Part shown: positions 48,651-60,770 of the stretch, in pieces
How positions within the stretch are numbered: position 1 is the stretch's first letter
Layout of the letters: the number at the start of each line of letters is the position of its first letter
Source of the DNA: Otatea glauca
Taxonomy: Eukaryota; Streptophyta; Magnoliopsida; Poales; Poaceae
Length of the DNA stretch: 64,000 bases
Direction of reading: 5' to 3'
Assembly: GCA_036346275.1 (NCBI GenBank)
Contig: CM070725.1
Span: 635,001 to 699,000, forward strand
Translations under genes and position numbers: made by a program
The notes under the pieces: model-generated
Seen by the model: the letters and a program-made list of their open reading frames with translations, nothing else
Told to the model about the DNA's origin: nothing
Databases searched by the model: none

Positions 48651-49149
48651 CCTAATTATCTCTCTTGTGCGTTCAATCAATTTCAGGAACTCTGGAAACA
48701 ATGGCAGTAGTTATAGAAACAGCAACGGCGGGCCTTGCTGGCCGGCCTGAACCAAACTTTTATGAAACTAAATCAAGAAGTTTAGATACAAAAATAACAA
48801 GAAATGAGTACGCAAATGATTGGGCAGCGAGTATTTCTTTAAAAAGAAAAAAAAAGATATATGAAAAGATAAACACAAGGAGGAAAATAAGGATCGGTTT
48901 GTTTTGCAGGTCGGTATCTGGCAAGAGGCTAACTAGTGCATACAACAGGATGTAATCTTCAGAGATAGAGATGGCTGACAGCATCGAATAAACTAAGGAA
49001 GACAAGAGGCAAGCCAAATCGGAAATTTTGATTATTTGCTTCGGGTTATTTTTTTTTTGTCATCGATCATTGATCTCGTGATATTTTTCTAAAATATATC
49101 CTGTAACCACGCGTTAGTATTCAGTAAGATAAATAATTAATTAACCTAA
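48651..49149 (+). other. Upstream region of the RMR gene
   Basis: No coding is supported. This is the only promoter space between the preceding insertion and the pyrimidine-rich RMR leader; no TATA box could be assigned with confidence. Confidence 0.4.
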
Positions 49150-50228
49150 ATAAACTGAGCAAATGACAAATTCTCCCCGGCAAATCTGAAGCTGCAATTC
49201 CATTTCCCCTTCTCTCTCTCTCTTCCCCCCTGCGATTTTGGCCTCCAATCTCGCGACCTCTGCATAATTCCATCAACCTCCGATTCTCCCTTTCTCACTC
49301 CAATCCCCCCCTCTCTCTTTATGGCAGCCGACGTCTCCATCCCCACGCCGCCTCTCTGCTCTCCGTCCTCCCAACTACCTGCCCACCCCTGCTAGTTATT
49401 CCTTCTTGCGGCTAGCCTTCTTCTTTTCAGTTTACTGGTGAAAAATCCGTCAAAGGTTCGAACATTTCGTCGATTAGTTGATATGTTGTCTGAAAGGATT
49501 GGATTCAGCCTTTTTTTTGTTTATGTTTGCGGAGATGCCGTCCTTACTTAATTTGATGGGGGATCCTTTGGTCGGGTTAGGACTCATCTTTGGCGAATTT
49601 TGGTAGTCGTGTTGCGAGATGCTGCCGCTTTTAGTGTGGTTTTGGGTGATTTCGAGCTAAAAATGCCATCTTTTAGCCAAACTACAATTCTCTTTTAGTT
49701 TTTCGATGGTGATTTCAGGGCTACGGACCGATAATATTCTAGTTAGATTTCTTTTATTCTCAGCGTAATTCTGGAGATTATTGAGGCTTTGGAGCCAGGG
49801 TGTGTCTTCTCATCGAAAAGCTGCTTTTTCTTGTCAAAATTTTATGAGGGTGGATGAGGTCATTGTTAGTGGTACAAATATCTTGCTCACATTTGGAAAG
49901 CAGATTGAAAAAGAAAGGAGCCTTTTTAATCTCTGATTTATTCTTCTAGGCTTGTCCTTTATGTACTACATTTGGGTGCTACAACTGTAAAGATTGTTTG
50001 CATTATTGCACAAGCACAATTACACTGTTCCTGGTCTTTTGTTTGTTGACTTAATTTTAGGAATGTATTTGCAGGACTTTAGCTGATCGGTGCTTTGGAG
50101 CTGCAGGGTCTGGAGCAAGTGGCCAATATTGTTGGCTTCCAGAGTCGCAGGTTTAGAGTTCTAAATTGGTGCATCTGTGTTCGCTCTTCTGTTCTACAGT
50201 TGTAACAAAGGATTGGAGCTCTGATAAG
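49150..50228 (+). other. RMR 5' leader with probable intron
   Basis: A CT-rich leader (about 49190-49330) is followed by a donor-like CAAAG|GTTCG at 49455/49456. An acceptor-like TTTGCAG ends at 50074, giving a leader intron of about 0.6 kb. A second GT..AG pair (50151-50199) is too short to be a normal plant intron and is probably not used. Confidence 0.5.
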
Positions 50229-52996
50229 ATGAACTATACACGAGGAAGGGGATTATTTTTTCCCCTTTGGTTATGTGCAGCGGTTTGCCACATGGCTCAG
50301 CTGGGAGCTTGCAATGTCGTGCTGATGGCAAATAACACGACCTTGTCGTTTGATGATGTTGAGGCAACCTTTAGTGAGTGCTACAAATTACCCAATATCC
50401 CTGCATTCAGTACCAAGCAATTATCAATTTGTGAATATTTCATTCAGTTGTTACTGAAGCTTTTGGTTTTTTCAATGCTAAATTGCTAATTTTGAGTGCT
50501 TACTGTGAATGGATCGATTGTTTGCCCTGCATCCTGGTAGTTAAATGAGTCTTCCAATTATTGTGGTTGCTTTTATTTCTTCTTGTAGGGCAGTTTGCAC
50601 TGTTTGATAATGTGCAATGCTATATCGGTGCCTGAATCAATCTCTGTGTGTTACGAAGAACTTATTGACATTTCAACCATATGCAGCTCCAGCAGTCAAA
50701 GGTTCAGGTGTAAATGGTGTAATTTACACTGTGGAACCTCTGGATGCATGCAGTCCGTTAAGAAAGAAAGCTGTTGAAGGCCCTGCATCACCATTTGCAT
50801 TGATTGTAAGGGGTGGCTGCCAATTTGACGATAAAGTTAGAAATGCTCAGAATGCTGGATTCAAGGCTGTGATAGTATATGATAATGAAGACAGCGGTGC
50901 CCTTGTTTCAAGTAATGTTCCTTGAATCTACCTTATGGTCCTGAGTCCTGACATCAATATTTTTTTTAGGTTGTATCACGTTACTTGTGATTAACACCTA
51001 TAAAAGTGTGTTTCTGTGTGTTGATTTAAGTACTTATAATTCATGATTCTTTGATAGCTACATTAGTGAGGTGAACGAAAAGAAGGATATATAAAAAGCC
51101 CAATTCTAGATAATTATTTCTGTCACAAAATTTAAATGGTAGGAAACATGAGCAACCTTATTCAGACTATGCCTCACAAAGAAAAAGAGTCGAAATCAAT
51201 GGGCAATCTTGATGTGGCATAAAAAAGGTAATATCACAGGAATTTTTTATTAGCTAATTTTGTTTATAATGTCTATTCAGTGCACATAATTGCAATTGTA
51301 TTTAACTAGGAATTGTTACAGTGGCTGGAAGCTCATCTGGAATCTGCATATATGCGGTGTTCATCTCTAAGGCCTCGGGAGAGGTGTTGAAGAAATATTC
51401 AGGTCAAAGTGATGCGGAGTTGTGGATAATACCAACATATGAAAACTCAGCTTGGTCAATCATGGCAATTTCATTCATATCACTGCTTGCTATGTCTGCT
51501 GTCCTAGCCACTTGTTTCTTTGTGAGGAGACACCAAATAAGACGGGACAGGACTAGAATTCCTGCAACCCGAGAATTTCATGGAATGAGCAGTCAATTAG
51601 TTAAGGCAATGCCAAGTCTTATTTTTACTAAAGTGCAAGAAGACAACTGTACGGCATCAACATGTGCCATTTGCTTGGAAGACTACAGTGTTGGAGAAAA
51701 GCTAAGAGTGCTGCCTTGTCGTCACAGTATGTTCCTCTCATATTTAAAGATCACAGTTATTTTTTAATCAGCATTATTAGACTCTGATGGTTTGGGAGCT
51801 GGCTGCCTGTGCATTTTAAGTATGATCGGATTAATCCGTCTCTACGAGCCACTACTTACAGATTAGGAAATACGGATACAAATGCGATATAGCAGTATTA
51901 GAATAGTAGCACTGGTGTGATTGATAAAATCTTCCATCATGATCATTATAACTCCATGTATTCCCTTTGTCGGCTTGAGTCAACTCAATTGAATATGGTC
52001 TTATTTGATTTCATTTGCTTCCTGATGCCATACTGTAGATAAATCTTGGCAGAAATGTTGCATCTCTGCAATTTTAGTTTCATTAGTGGGTGGTTCCACA
52101 ATGAACGTATGTCAAATTGATTAGTGTTTTGAGTTTAAAACGATCACCTTAGGTACTTAAGAGTGTTGCGTTTTACTTGATCCCAGTGCTATCTAAATTT
52201 TGTTCTTAACTTGTGCCCTGATATTTGGTTGCATCATTTTACAGAGTTCCATGCAGCTTGTGTGGACCTGTGGCTCACCTCATGGAGAACATTCTGCCCT
52301 GTATGTAAGCAAGATGCAAGGGCTGGAACATCAAAACCCCCTGCATCAGAGTCTACCCCTTTACTTTCTTCTGCTATTCACTTGCCTGCTGTATCAACAG
52401 CTTTGTCTTCCTTCCGGTCAATGGTGGCAGCATCTCCCCCTAGGCCAATAAGCCGGCATCCTTCATCGCAGTCCATATCCCGTACTTACTCCAATTCTGG
52501 TATCCCCCGCAATCCTAACCCCAGTAGATCTTATACCAACTCACCTGCTATCAGTACAAGTAGAAGCAATGTAGACCTTGCAAATATGTCATCCCCATGG
52601 TCTCATGCTTTGCACCTTGCATCCACGCACTCTCTGGGCGGGGTCCAGTTGTCTCCACCGATCAACATAGCCCGTTGTGGCTATGGATCTGCTGGTCTGT
52701 ACGTCAGTTCACCCCACATCTCCCATTCTGACCATGGGTCTCCGAGTTATTATCCTGGCTCTTCGGGGCAGCAGTACCCTTACCTGAGGCACCACACGGT
52801 GTCAGGGCCGAGCCTGTTTACCATGGTGCCCCCGTCACCGCAGCAGACACAGCTGCAGCACTGTGGCGAGTCGGGGACAAGTTTATCAGCTGTGGCATCA
52901 ACTCAATCGTTGCACCAGGCCTACCTGCAGCATTGTACAGATTCTGATGCAAGCTTATCTGCTATGACATCAGCTCAGTCGCTACCAGGATGCTGA
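50229..52996 (+). CDS. RMR: RMR vacuolar sorting receptor (PA-TM-RING-H2), four coding exons
   Basis: RMR proteins are type I membrane receptors that sort storage proteins to the protein storage vacuole. Coding exons are 50229-50373, 50687-50911, 51322-51726 and 52245-52996, all GT..AG with matching phases, giving 508 residues plus stop. Residues 1-27 are a signal peptide. A protease-associated domain spans about 49-150 ([46 protein letters not shown]). The membrane segment is about 167-191. The RING-H2 finger is complete: C238, C241, C256, H258, H261, C264, C276, C279. The Ser/Pro-rich cytosolic tail (about 285-508) ends with a 20-residue motif present twice. The ATG at 50229 is the one followed by the signal peptide. 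No frame breaks were seen, so it is probably functional. RING-H2 suggests E3 ligase ability; sorting is the known family role. Confidence 0.95.
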
Positions 52997-53620
52997 TTGC
53001 TCATACAAAGTTCACTTTTTCAAAAGAGCCCTTCTTCAAGGCACTGGTAGTTGTTCCTGGAACCTCCACATCCGATGAGAAATCTTTTTGACACAAATCG
53101 GTCAGGTTAATGGAATCTTATCCACGAAACTGTTTGGCGGCAGCCACCATGGTGATTGAGCAAGTGACTCAGCTGCTTATAAGAAGTGAGAATCGGCGAC
53201 CCTGCTGACCATTTGTTTGGAGTCTTGAAGAAGCAAATGAGTTTGATTGTATCAAGTTGGGCTTGACTTGCGTAGGGTTTGAGGCATGTAGCATAGTCAT
53301 AACTCAGAAGTGATGCTTATGTGTTCATGCGTTTGTTTAAATTTTCAGCTACTGTGTTATTTCATGAGTGCATACCATTACAGCTTAACAGGAATCTGTT
53401 AGTCGCAAGATATCTCTTGTTTAATTTTCAGCTACCGAGTTCTTTATTAACGATGTTGCAAGATAACTTCTGCTCTAGAATACTTCAGGGAAACTAATTG
53501 CTCTTGCTTCTTTGTTCTTACTTGTCCTTCAGTGTAAAGGCGAACTTGTAAACTTGAAATCATTCTTTATAGTACTTAATAAGTGTGATTATGACTGATC
53601 GAAATGCAAGTCAGTTGGGG
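52997..53620 (+). other. RMR 3' untranslated region and flank
   Basis: Transcribed-looking AT-rich sequence follows the stop codon. No other gene is visible, and the polyadenylation site cannot be fixed. Confidence 0.5.
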
Positions 53621-53792
53621 CTATCTCCCACCGTAGTTGTGCTTCCTGAAAAATCGATTGTATGCTGGTTTGATTGATTGCTTGAACGCATCCTGGCTTG
53701 AGCTGGTTTTGATTGGTTGCTTGTCGCTCAGGCGTGACTTCGAACAGCCCTACTCCATTTACGAGTCAGGATAACACCGGTAACTTTTAAGT

Positions 53793-54083
53793 TGTATATC
53801 GGCCCTATTTGAGGACCGATTATGTATGGATATTTTACTTAAACGAAGGTCTATTAGGAGGCTATCGGCCCATAAGACCCATTAGCTAGTTTAGTCCCAT
53901 ATTAATTATTTGTGCATGAGGGGAACCTCCTCTGCCTATATAAGGAGGGCAGGGGTTCTAATTGTTTATGCATGGTCTACAAGCAAGAGATCAATAAAGA
54001 GAGAAGATTAAGACAATATTTTTGTTTTCTTGTTTGTTTTTAATTATTGTTTGCGAGTTGAGAGCTTTGTTCGTCGAACAACA
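53793..54083 (+). repeat. Probable 5' LTR of the outer copia element
   Basis: It contains a promoter-like CTATATAAGGAGGGCAGGGG at 53936-53955 and ends CGAACAACA directly before a primer-binding-site motif. The layout matches the LTRs of the inner copia. The left border is uncertain (about 53760-53800), and the 3' partner lies beyond the window. Confidence 0.55.
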
Positions 54084-54097
54084 TGTTATCAGCATGA
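54084..54097 (+). promoter_or_regulatory. Primer-binding site of the outer copia
   Basis: TGTTATCAGCATGA follows the LTR end. It differs by two C-to-T changes from CGTTATCAGCACGA of the inner copia at the same relative place. Confidence 0.6.
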
Positions 54098-54257
54098 TAA
54101 CGTTATAAACTAAGGTTCCTGGTACGTTACTTTGATCCAAGTTTTTAATTCTAGCGGTATTTCAATTTAGTACATTACTTTATATTCTACTGTTTATTGT
54201 AGCCATCCCGTTGGCCAGCCGTGTGCGGCTCAATGTGCGCGCCGACCACGTCGGTCA

Positions 54258-54478
54258 TGTTGGGAAACCTCATGGCCCATTGAAGGCCTATGTTGGTCCC
54301 TTAGCCGAAACCCTAGATGAGCGCTATAAAAGGAGGGGGTCCCCCCTATGTACAAGCAATCATAAGTAATAAAGTATTCAGCAATTGCTCTCCCTAAACA
54401 CATGTCTCTCTCTTTCTGTTCTCCAATTTTAGATCTGTTCAGGAACCCCAGACTATTCGATAGCGAGGTTCCTTAACA
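54258..54478 (+). repeat. 5' LTR of the inner copia
   Basis: TGTTGGG to TTAACA. GCTATAAAAGGAGG (54331-54344) is the promoter candidate. AATAAAG (54371-54377) may act in polyadenylation. Confidence 0.95.
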
Positions 54479-54492
54479 CGTTATCAGCACGA
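54479..54492 (+). promoter_or_regulatory. Primer-binding site of the inner copia
   Basis: CGTTATCAGCACGA directly follows the LTR. It does not match a tRNA 3' end but fits the anticodon arm of tRNA-Ile (see findings). Confidence 0.7.
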
Positions 54493-54537
54493 AGCTCTAC
54501 CGGAGTTCAGATTTGAAAGAAATCGTGTAGCGCCCAA

Positions 54538-57500
54538 ATGGAAGAGATATGCATTGTTGACAGGGGCACAACAAATACCATCTTAAGAGAGTCTAAATAT
54601 TTCCAGTCGATCACGAAGAACGCTGGAAAGATTACTACGATCGCAGGAAGCGACTCATATGTAATCGGCTCAGGAAGAGCCACAATTATATTACCTATGG
54701 GTACAACTTTGGTAATTGAAGAAGCCCTTTTGTACCCTGAATCAACGCGCACTCTCTTAAGCTTTAAAGACATCCGCGCCAATGGTTTTCACGTAGAAAC
54801 CAATGAAGAAAATGGCAAAGAATACTTGTGCATTTTAAAGCACGCGGTATGTGGAAAAATGGTATTAGAAAAATGTCTCTCATATGAATCTGGGTTGTAC
54901 TACACGAATATTCATGCACCCGAAGTGTATACTTCCTTGAAGACTATTTTCAGAAGCTCTGAGTTATTTTCTTTATGGCATGGTAGATTAGGTCATCCTG
55001 GTCTTAGAATGATGAGAAATATAGTGAACAACTCACAAGGTCATGGCATTAATGTTAAAAATTTCCCGAATCATGAAGATTTTGTGTGCCCTGCATGTGC
55101 CATCGGGAAATTAATAACTAGACCCTCTGTCATGAAAGTGCAAAGTGAAATCCCTGCATTCCTGGAACGCATCCAGGGGATATTTCCTCGAAATGGTCGC
55201 ACGTATGCTTATTGTCAACAAAAAACCATGCTTTTGCAAAGCTGATCTCGCAGATCATAAGAATTAAGAATGCTTTCCCGATCATCGCGTGAAGTCCATT
55301 AGAATGGACAATGCCGGAGAATTTACTTCAAAGGCATTTGATGATTATTGCACGCAACGAGGATAGCAGATTGAGCACTCCGCATCGCACGCGTCTATAC
55401 GCAAAATGGACTAGTGAAGCACTAATAAAGAGGATTAAGTTCATTGCCGGACCGCTTTGCGAGTTGTAACTTGCCCAACACTTGTTGGGGACACGCGATC
55501 TCGCACGCAGCAGCTCTTATCAATTTCAGACCGTTGGCCTACAACATCCATTCTCCTATGCAGCTTGTGCACGGGATCATCCCGAAGATCTCCCATCTTA
55601 GAAAATTTGGGTGTATGGTATATGTACCTATACCACCCCCTCAGCGGATTGCAATGAGCCCTCTCCGCAAGTCTGGGATATACGTTGGTTATGAGAGTGC
55701 ATCCATAATCAGGTATTTGGAACCCATGACTGGAGACTTGCATACAGCCCGATTCGCTGATTGCATTTTTGACGAGGATCGTTTCCCGTCATTAGGGGGA
55801 GAAAATCAACCTTTGGAGGAAAAATGTTGGGAAATCATATGGCATTCCACTGGGATCCCCGCACATGACCCCCGCACTAATGAAGCAAATCAAGAAGTCC
55901 AGAAGATAATTGATTTGCAGAATTTAGCAAATGAACTGCCTAATCATTTTTGTGATCTGAAGGGCGTGGTTAAGTCGCATGTACCCGCAAGGAATGCACT
56001 AGAGAGGGTGGAAATACCAAAGAAAATAGAAGGTATCCCTCAACCTGTTCAGAGGCCTCAAAGAAAAAGAACAGAAAACTGGCTCCTCAAACCCAAAGTA
56101 CCCGAGACGCCCGGAGAAAAGCTGGCGAGAGGATTTACCACAACCAATCACGAAAATGCCCCAAGGAAAGAAGGGAGCAGTTGAGACTGCAGCGGAAAGA
56201 AGCCAACGGAAAAGGCAATTCCAGACTTGAATCTTCCACTGCAGGAAGCCGCCGAAAATAATGTGTGCGCACACATAGGCGATGAAAAACTAAAGGAACT
56301 TGCTCCTGCGATAGGGAATAGCAGTGAAGAGCAAGTAGAAGTGCATGAAGCACCCCATGAAGAAATGGCCATAAACTTTGTAATAACATGAGAATCCCTT
56401 AATAGAGCAACAGCCAACGTTGATGCATACTTCGCAAAGAAGATTGCCTCGATCATTGATCATGATCCCGAGCCTGCATCTCTAGCAGAGTGCAAGAAAA
56501 GGCTAGATTGGGAAGAATGAAAAAAGGCAATCACTGCAGAGTTAGTCTCTCTGAACAAGAGAGAGGTGTTTGGGCCCGTATGCCGCACACCTCCCCATAT
56601 AAACCCCGTAGGTCACAAATGGGTCTTTGTTCGGAAGAGGAATGAAAACAACGAAGTTGTAAGGTACAAGGCAAGGCTTGTAGCTCAAGGTTTCACTCAA
56701 CGTCCTGGAGTTGATTATGAAGAAACCTATTCTCCGGTCATGGGAGGAATTACCTTTAGATATTTGATCTCAATGGCAGTCAACTTGAAGTTGAGAATGA
56801 AGCTAATGGATGTTGTCACAGCATATTTGTATGGAAACTTGGATTCGGAGATATACATGAAAGAGTACCAGAAGGAATTCCTATCCCGAACCAAGACGGA
56901 GCAAATAGAAACCTGCAGTGTGAAATTGGAGAAATCCTTGTGTATGGGTCAAGCGATCAGAAGAATGTGGTATAATCGCTGAGTGACTTCCTCTGCAAGA
57001 AAGGCTACACAAACAGCGAAGATTGTCCATGTGTGTTTATACAGCGATCCCGGATGGATTCTGTATAATCTTCGTCTATGTAGATGACTTGAACATCATT
57101 GGGACGGATGAAGAAATTGAAGAAGCATGCTCATACTTGAAGTCTGAGTTTGAAATAAAGGATTTGGGTAAAACCAAGTTTTGTTTAGGCTTGCAGCTTG
57201 AGCATGTCCAAGGAGGAATCTTGGTACACCAATCAACCTACACGCAGAAAGTGTTGGAAAGGTTTGGCTTTGAAAAAGCATATCCTGCGAAGACTCCAAT
57301 GGTCGGAAGGTCACTCCAAGCAGACCTAGACCCATCTGAGACCTAGAGAAGAGGGGAGGAAGTCACGGGAGCAGAATTCCCATATCTGAGTGCAGTTGGA
57401 GTGCTCATGTACCTTGCGAATAGCACCAGGCCGAACATTGCGTTCGCTGTGAATTTGCTAGCTCGGTACAGTGCAGAACCCACCAAAAGGCATTGGAAAG

Positions 57501-58108
57501 GGATCAAGGATATCTTCCGTTACCTCCAAGGAAGCAAAGACCTTGGTCTGTTTTTCAGAACAAACAATGAATTGAATTTGGTTGGCTGTGCCGATGCTGG
57601 GTATTTATCAGACCCGCATACTGGCAAGTCCCAAACCGGCTATGTTTTCCTATGTGGAGGAACAGCAATTTCTTGGAAGTCGTCTAAGCAGACTCTTATT
57701 TCGACGTCGACAAACCACTCGGAAATCATTGCTTTGTATGAAGCATCTCGTGAATGTGCATGGCTCCGAAGAATGGTTCACCACATCCAGAAGTCATGTG
57801 GCTTGAACATTGAGCAAACTCCCACGATAATCTATGAAGACAATGCAGCTTGTGTTGCCCAAGCACAGATGGGTTATGTGAAGAGCAATCTCACGAAGCA
57901 TATCAACCCCAAGTTCTTCTATGCTCATGAATTGCATAAGATGAACGAGATCAAGATATTGCATACTAAGTCATGTGAAAATCTTGCAGATTTGTTCACT
58001 AAATCACTCCCAGCATCTACCTTTGAAAGGTGCGTGAAAGGAATTGGGATGATGAGACTTAGAGAAGTGCATATTTCAGAGGGAGATATTTCACATACTC
58101 CCACATAA
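54538..58108 (+). pseudogene. Copia pol without gag (protease remnant, integrase, RT, RNase H)
   Basis: 54538-55245 gives a protease-like start in which the catalytic box reads DRGTTNT, and the integrase zinc finger (LWHGRLGHPG, CPACAIGK). Around 55185-55260 part of the integrase core, including the segment of the first catalytic aspartate, is missing compared with the related copy at 61835-61990. Frame breaks follow to 55440. 55444-56184 gives the rest of integrase (FGCMVYVPIPPPQRIAMSPL). 56566-56982 gives RT (HKWVFVRKRNENNEVVRYKA, VDYEETYSPV). 57023-57346 gives the RT box FVYVDDLNIIG. 57401-58108 gives RNase H (ADAGYLSDPHTGKSQTGYVF). Several stops and frameshifts leave it without a complete polyprotein. 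Confidence 0.92.
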
Positions 58109-58345
58109 ATCTCGAAGATGAATTATGAATACCCAACATGAATCTCGAAGATTAGTAATTGAAGTTGGGAGAATTATACTCTTTTTCCTTAGCAAGTTTT
58201 TCATGAGGTTTTCTTGCATAAGGTTTTAACGAGGCAATTCGTGCAACATAGTAAACGTATGCTATGTACTCTTTCTCTAAGTATTTTTCCCACTGGGTTT
58301 TTCTGGAGTTTTAATGAGGCATATGCATCTCGCGGCAAAGGGCCC

Positions 58346-58354
58346 AAGGGGGAG
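58346..58354 (+). promoter_or_regulatory. Polypurine tract of the inner copia
   Basis: AAGGGGGAG directly abuts the 3' LTR. Confidence 0.85.
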
Positions 58355-58576
58355 TGTTGGGAAACCTCATGGCCCATTGAAGGCCCATGTTGGTCCCTTA
58401 GCCGAAACCCTAGGTGAGCGCTATAAAAGGAGGGGGGTCCCCCCTATGTACAAGCAATCATAAGTAATAAAGTATTCAGCAGTTGCTCTCCCTAAACACG
58501 TGTCTCTCTCTTTCTGTTCTCCAATTTTAGATCTGTTCGGGAACCCCGGACTATTCGATAGCGAGGTTCCTTAACA
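58355..58576 (+). repeat. 3' LTR of the inner copia
   Basis: Partner of 54258-54478, 222 bp, followed by the GGTCA target duplication. Confidence 0.95.
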
Positions 58577-60090
58577 GGTCATACACCTCTGGATATATTT
58601 CATCGTCGCCACCACCGACCTGGCACCACCTCTGCGGCGCACTGTCGGCCAACTGAGCCGACCGGCTGTCTACCTCCACCACGTGCCACTGGAAACCTCT
58701 GAGATCGGTTCGGGCATGCATCCACGTGTTCCTTGCCGATCGCTATCAATAAGCTGACGGGCGTGCTCCTTCGCTCACGCGCTGTCAGCAATCACCGTCT
58801 AGCCAACGGCCGTACACCTTCACATACACGCTGCCACCGTAATCCGAGCAAGGGCATTGCCTCTGTGGCACGATGTCACTGGACCAACCTCGCCATCCTG
58901 CCGGGTTGATCGCCGCCTTTGCGTCAGAACCGCCGTCGAGATCGGACTCATCGTCGTCGCCTCCGTGGATGCCGTCAAGCCCCATTTGGGAAAGGAACTC
59001 GCTGTCGAGCGAGGTGTGCCACACGCCGCACCTATGTTGCAAGTCATCGGCCACAACCAGTGGCGAGCCTAGGAATTTTTTGGAGCCTGGGCAAGCTTAA
59101 CTACTGCGAGCGTTTGGCTAGGCAAACACCGTCATACGCGAGAGAGAGGACTAGGCGGGATCTCTTCGACGAGCCCAAGCAGCCACCCAAGGTCGTCGAG
59201 AGCTGGCTCCGCCAGTGGCCACAACAACACCTCCTCGTCGTGGCTGCTACCGATCTCCATCACCTTCGCACCGATTGTCGGAGAAGAGGAATGGGACAAT
59301 CTCGGCGCCTTCATAACATGGCCGCCGCCGTCTGCCTCTGTGCCCATACCATCGCCTCCGAGGCCACCTCCACACCACACCACCTTTGCGTGTGCATGCA
59401 AGGCTAAGGGGATCCAGCTCCGTCCTTAGCGAGGATGGTGTGGAACCGTTGCCTTCGCTCTGTGGCGAGGATGAGGTGGGGCGCTAGTGGTCGCCACAGC
59501 CATTGTCATTGTACCATTCCAGGTCGCTGCAGCATGCATTGCCGTCTCCCTGAGAACTGGGGCCGCTGTCGCCGCACGTGCTTCTATGTGTGCATGTGTG
59601 CGTGTGCACATGGGCTGAGCCACACTAGGGTTAGGGGAAACCCTAGCGGACCAGCTAAGCGGGCCGCGCAAAGGCCCTATTTGGGCTATTGGTTTTTGGC
59701 CCATTAGGCTCGGGAGGGATGGGATCCGATCGACCTTGGAGCTTTTGTAGAAAAGCCCTTTAGGTTTTTTGAAATTGCACGCAAGTCTCCCATTTATTAA
59801 AATTGGGTCCCTCTCGATCGAAATTTTGCAACAAGGAGCTTGGAACTTTCATAATAAAGTATGAGGGCTTTCACTCGATGGAAATTTGCAAAATAAACCT
59901 CAAAAGTTTTATGGTTATTTTATTTAAGTCTTTTAGGATTTCTTTAATGACCAAAATTGTTTTATATTGATTTGTGAGTATAGAAATTGTTCTACACCTA
60001 GAAAATTAATAGAAAATTGTTAGAAATTTACTGGAAATTCATAAATTTGATATTTAGTACTCATAAACTCATTCTATTGTTTTAACACAT
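58577..60090. other. Gene-free stretch, presumed leader of the outer copia
   Basis: 58577-59720 is GC-rich with overlapping open frames on both strands and no recognised domain or splice pattern. 59720-60090 is AT-rich. It lies between the outer LTR/primer site (before the inner insertion) and the outer gag, so it is probably leader sequence, possibly with captured host DNA. Confidence 0.4.
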
Positions 60091-60093
60091 GTT

Positions 60094-60770
60094 TTGACTT
60101 ATTGGTTACATGGCGTACGTATTCATTACCCTATGGTAATCGTCCTCTGTGGCTTTATTGTAGGCAAGATTACCAAGAGACACTTTTGCTTGTTGGAGCC
60201 TGATGGTACTAACCATCCAACATGGCAAGAAGATGTCATAGGCTACCTCAACTTCCATGGACTCGAAGAAGTCATCACCTCGGGTGCTAGAAGAACTTAT
60301 ATTCAAAAGAAGATGACTCAGGAGTGCCTCTTTCAGACACTGCATTGGAAATTACAGGACAGGTTCGTGCATGAAAAAGACCCACTAGGCATGCCGGAGA
60401 TTCTGTGGTCAGATTTTGGAAAGTTGAGATGGATGAAGCTCAATGTCTTTGATCTGGAATCATAATTCCCAAAAGAGAAAGTGAAGCTTCCAAAAGAGGG
60501 GGAGAAAAAGAGGAAAAGACAATAGGTTAGGTGTTTGAAAGGACACTACTCCGTGATGAGGAAGGTAAAAAGAAAAAATAGACAAGGCCCCTGAGAAGGA
60601 GGTTGTCGTGTCTCAAATCTCCTAGATGTGATTGCCATGGACATACCACTAGCAGGTGCAACGCCCCTAAGCACCTAGTGGATGCATACCACAATATGAA
60701 AAAGATGGATTCATTTGTCAAAGAACTTGTGGCTTTCTTGTCAAAGGAAGATACACCCACCTAAGTGATA
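60094..60770 (+). pseudogene. Outer copia gag remnant
   Basis: The plus strand encodes LLEPDGTNHPTWQEDVIGYL and LQDRFVHEKDPLGMPEILW, typical of a copia gag N-terminal half. Further on, one frame has CDCHGHTTSRCNAPKHL, resembling a CCHC zinc knuckle region with changes. Stops and frameshifts occur throughout, with a large part of the middle missing. Confidence 0.65.

Larger units (their letters stand above)
54258..58576 (+). mobile_element. Young Ty1/copia element lacking gag
   Basis: LTRs at 54258-54478 (221 bp) and 58355-58576 (222 bp) start TGTTGGGAAACC and end TTCCTTAACA. They differ by six transitions and one single-base indel. The flanks are GGTCA at 54253-54257 and GGTCA at 58577-58581. 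A primer-binding site follows the 5' LTR and a polypurine tract (AAGGGGGAG, 58346-58354) precedes the 3' LTR. Only about 60 bp separate the 5' LTR from the protease-like start of pol, so gag is absent. It sits in the leader of a decayed, related copia element. Confidence 0.95.

Noticed and set aside
50151..50199. Second leader intron of the RMR gene
   Set aside because: It has GT and AG ends, but 49 bp is below the usual minimum for plant introns.
58785..59407. Several 70-160 residue frames as a host gene
   Set aside because: The frames overlap on both strands between parts of a copia element, without any recognised motif.
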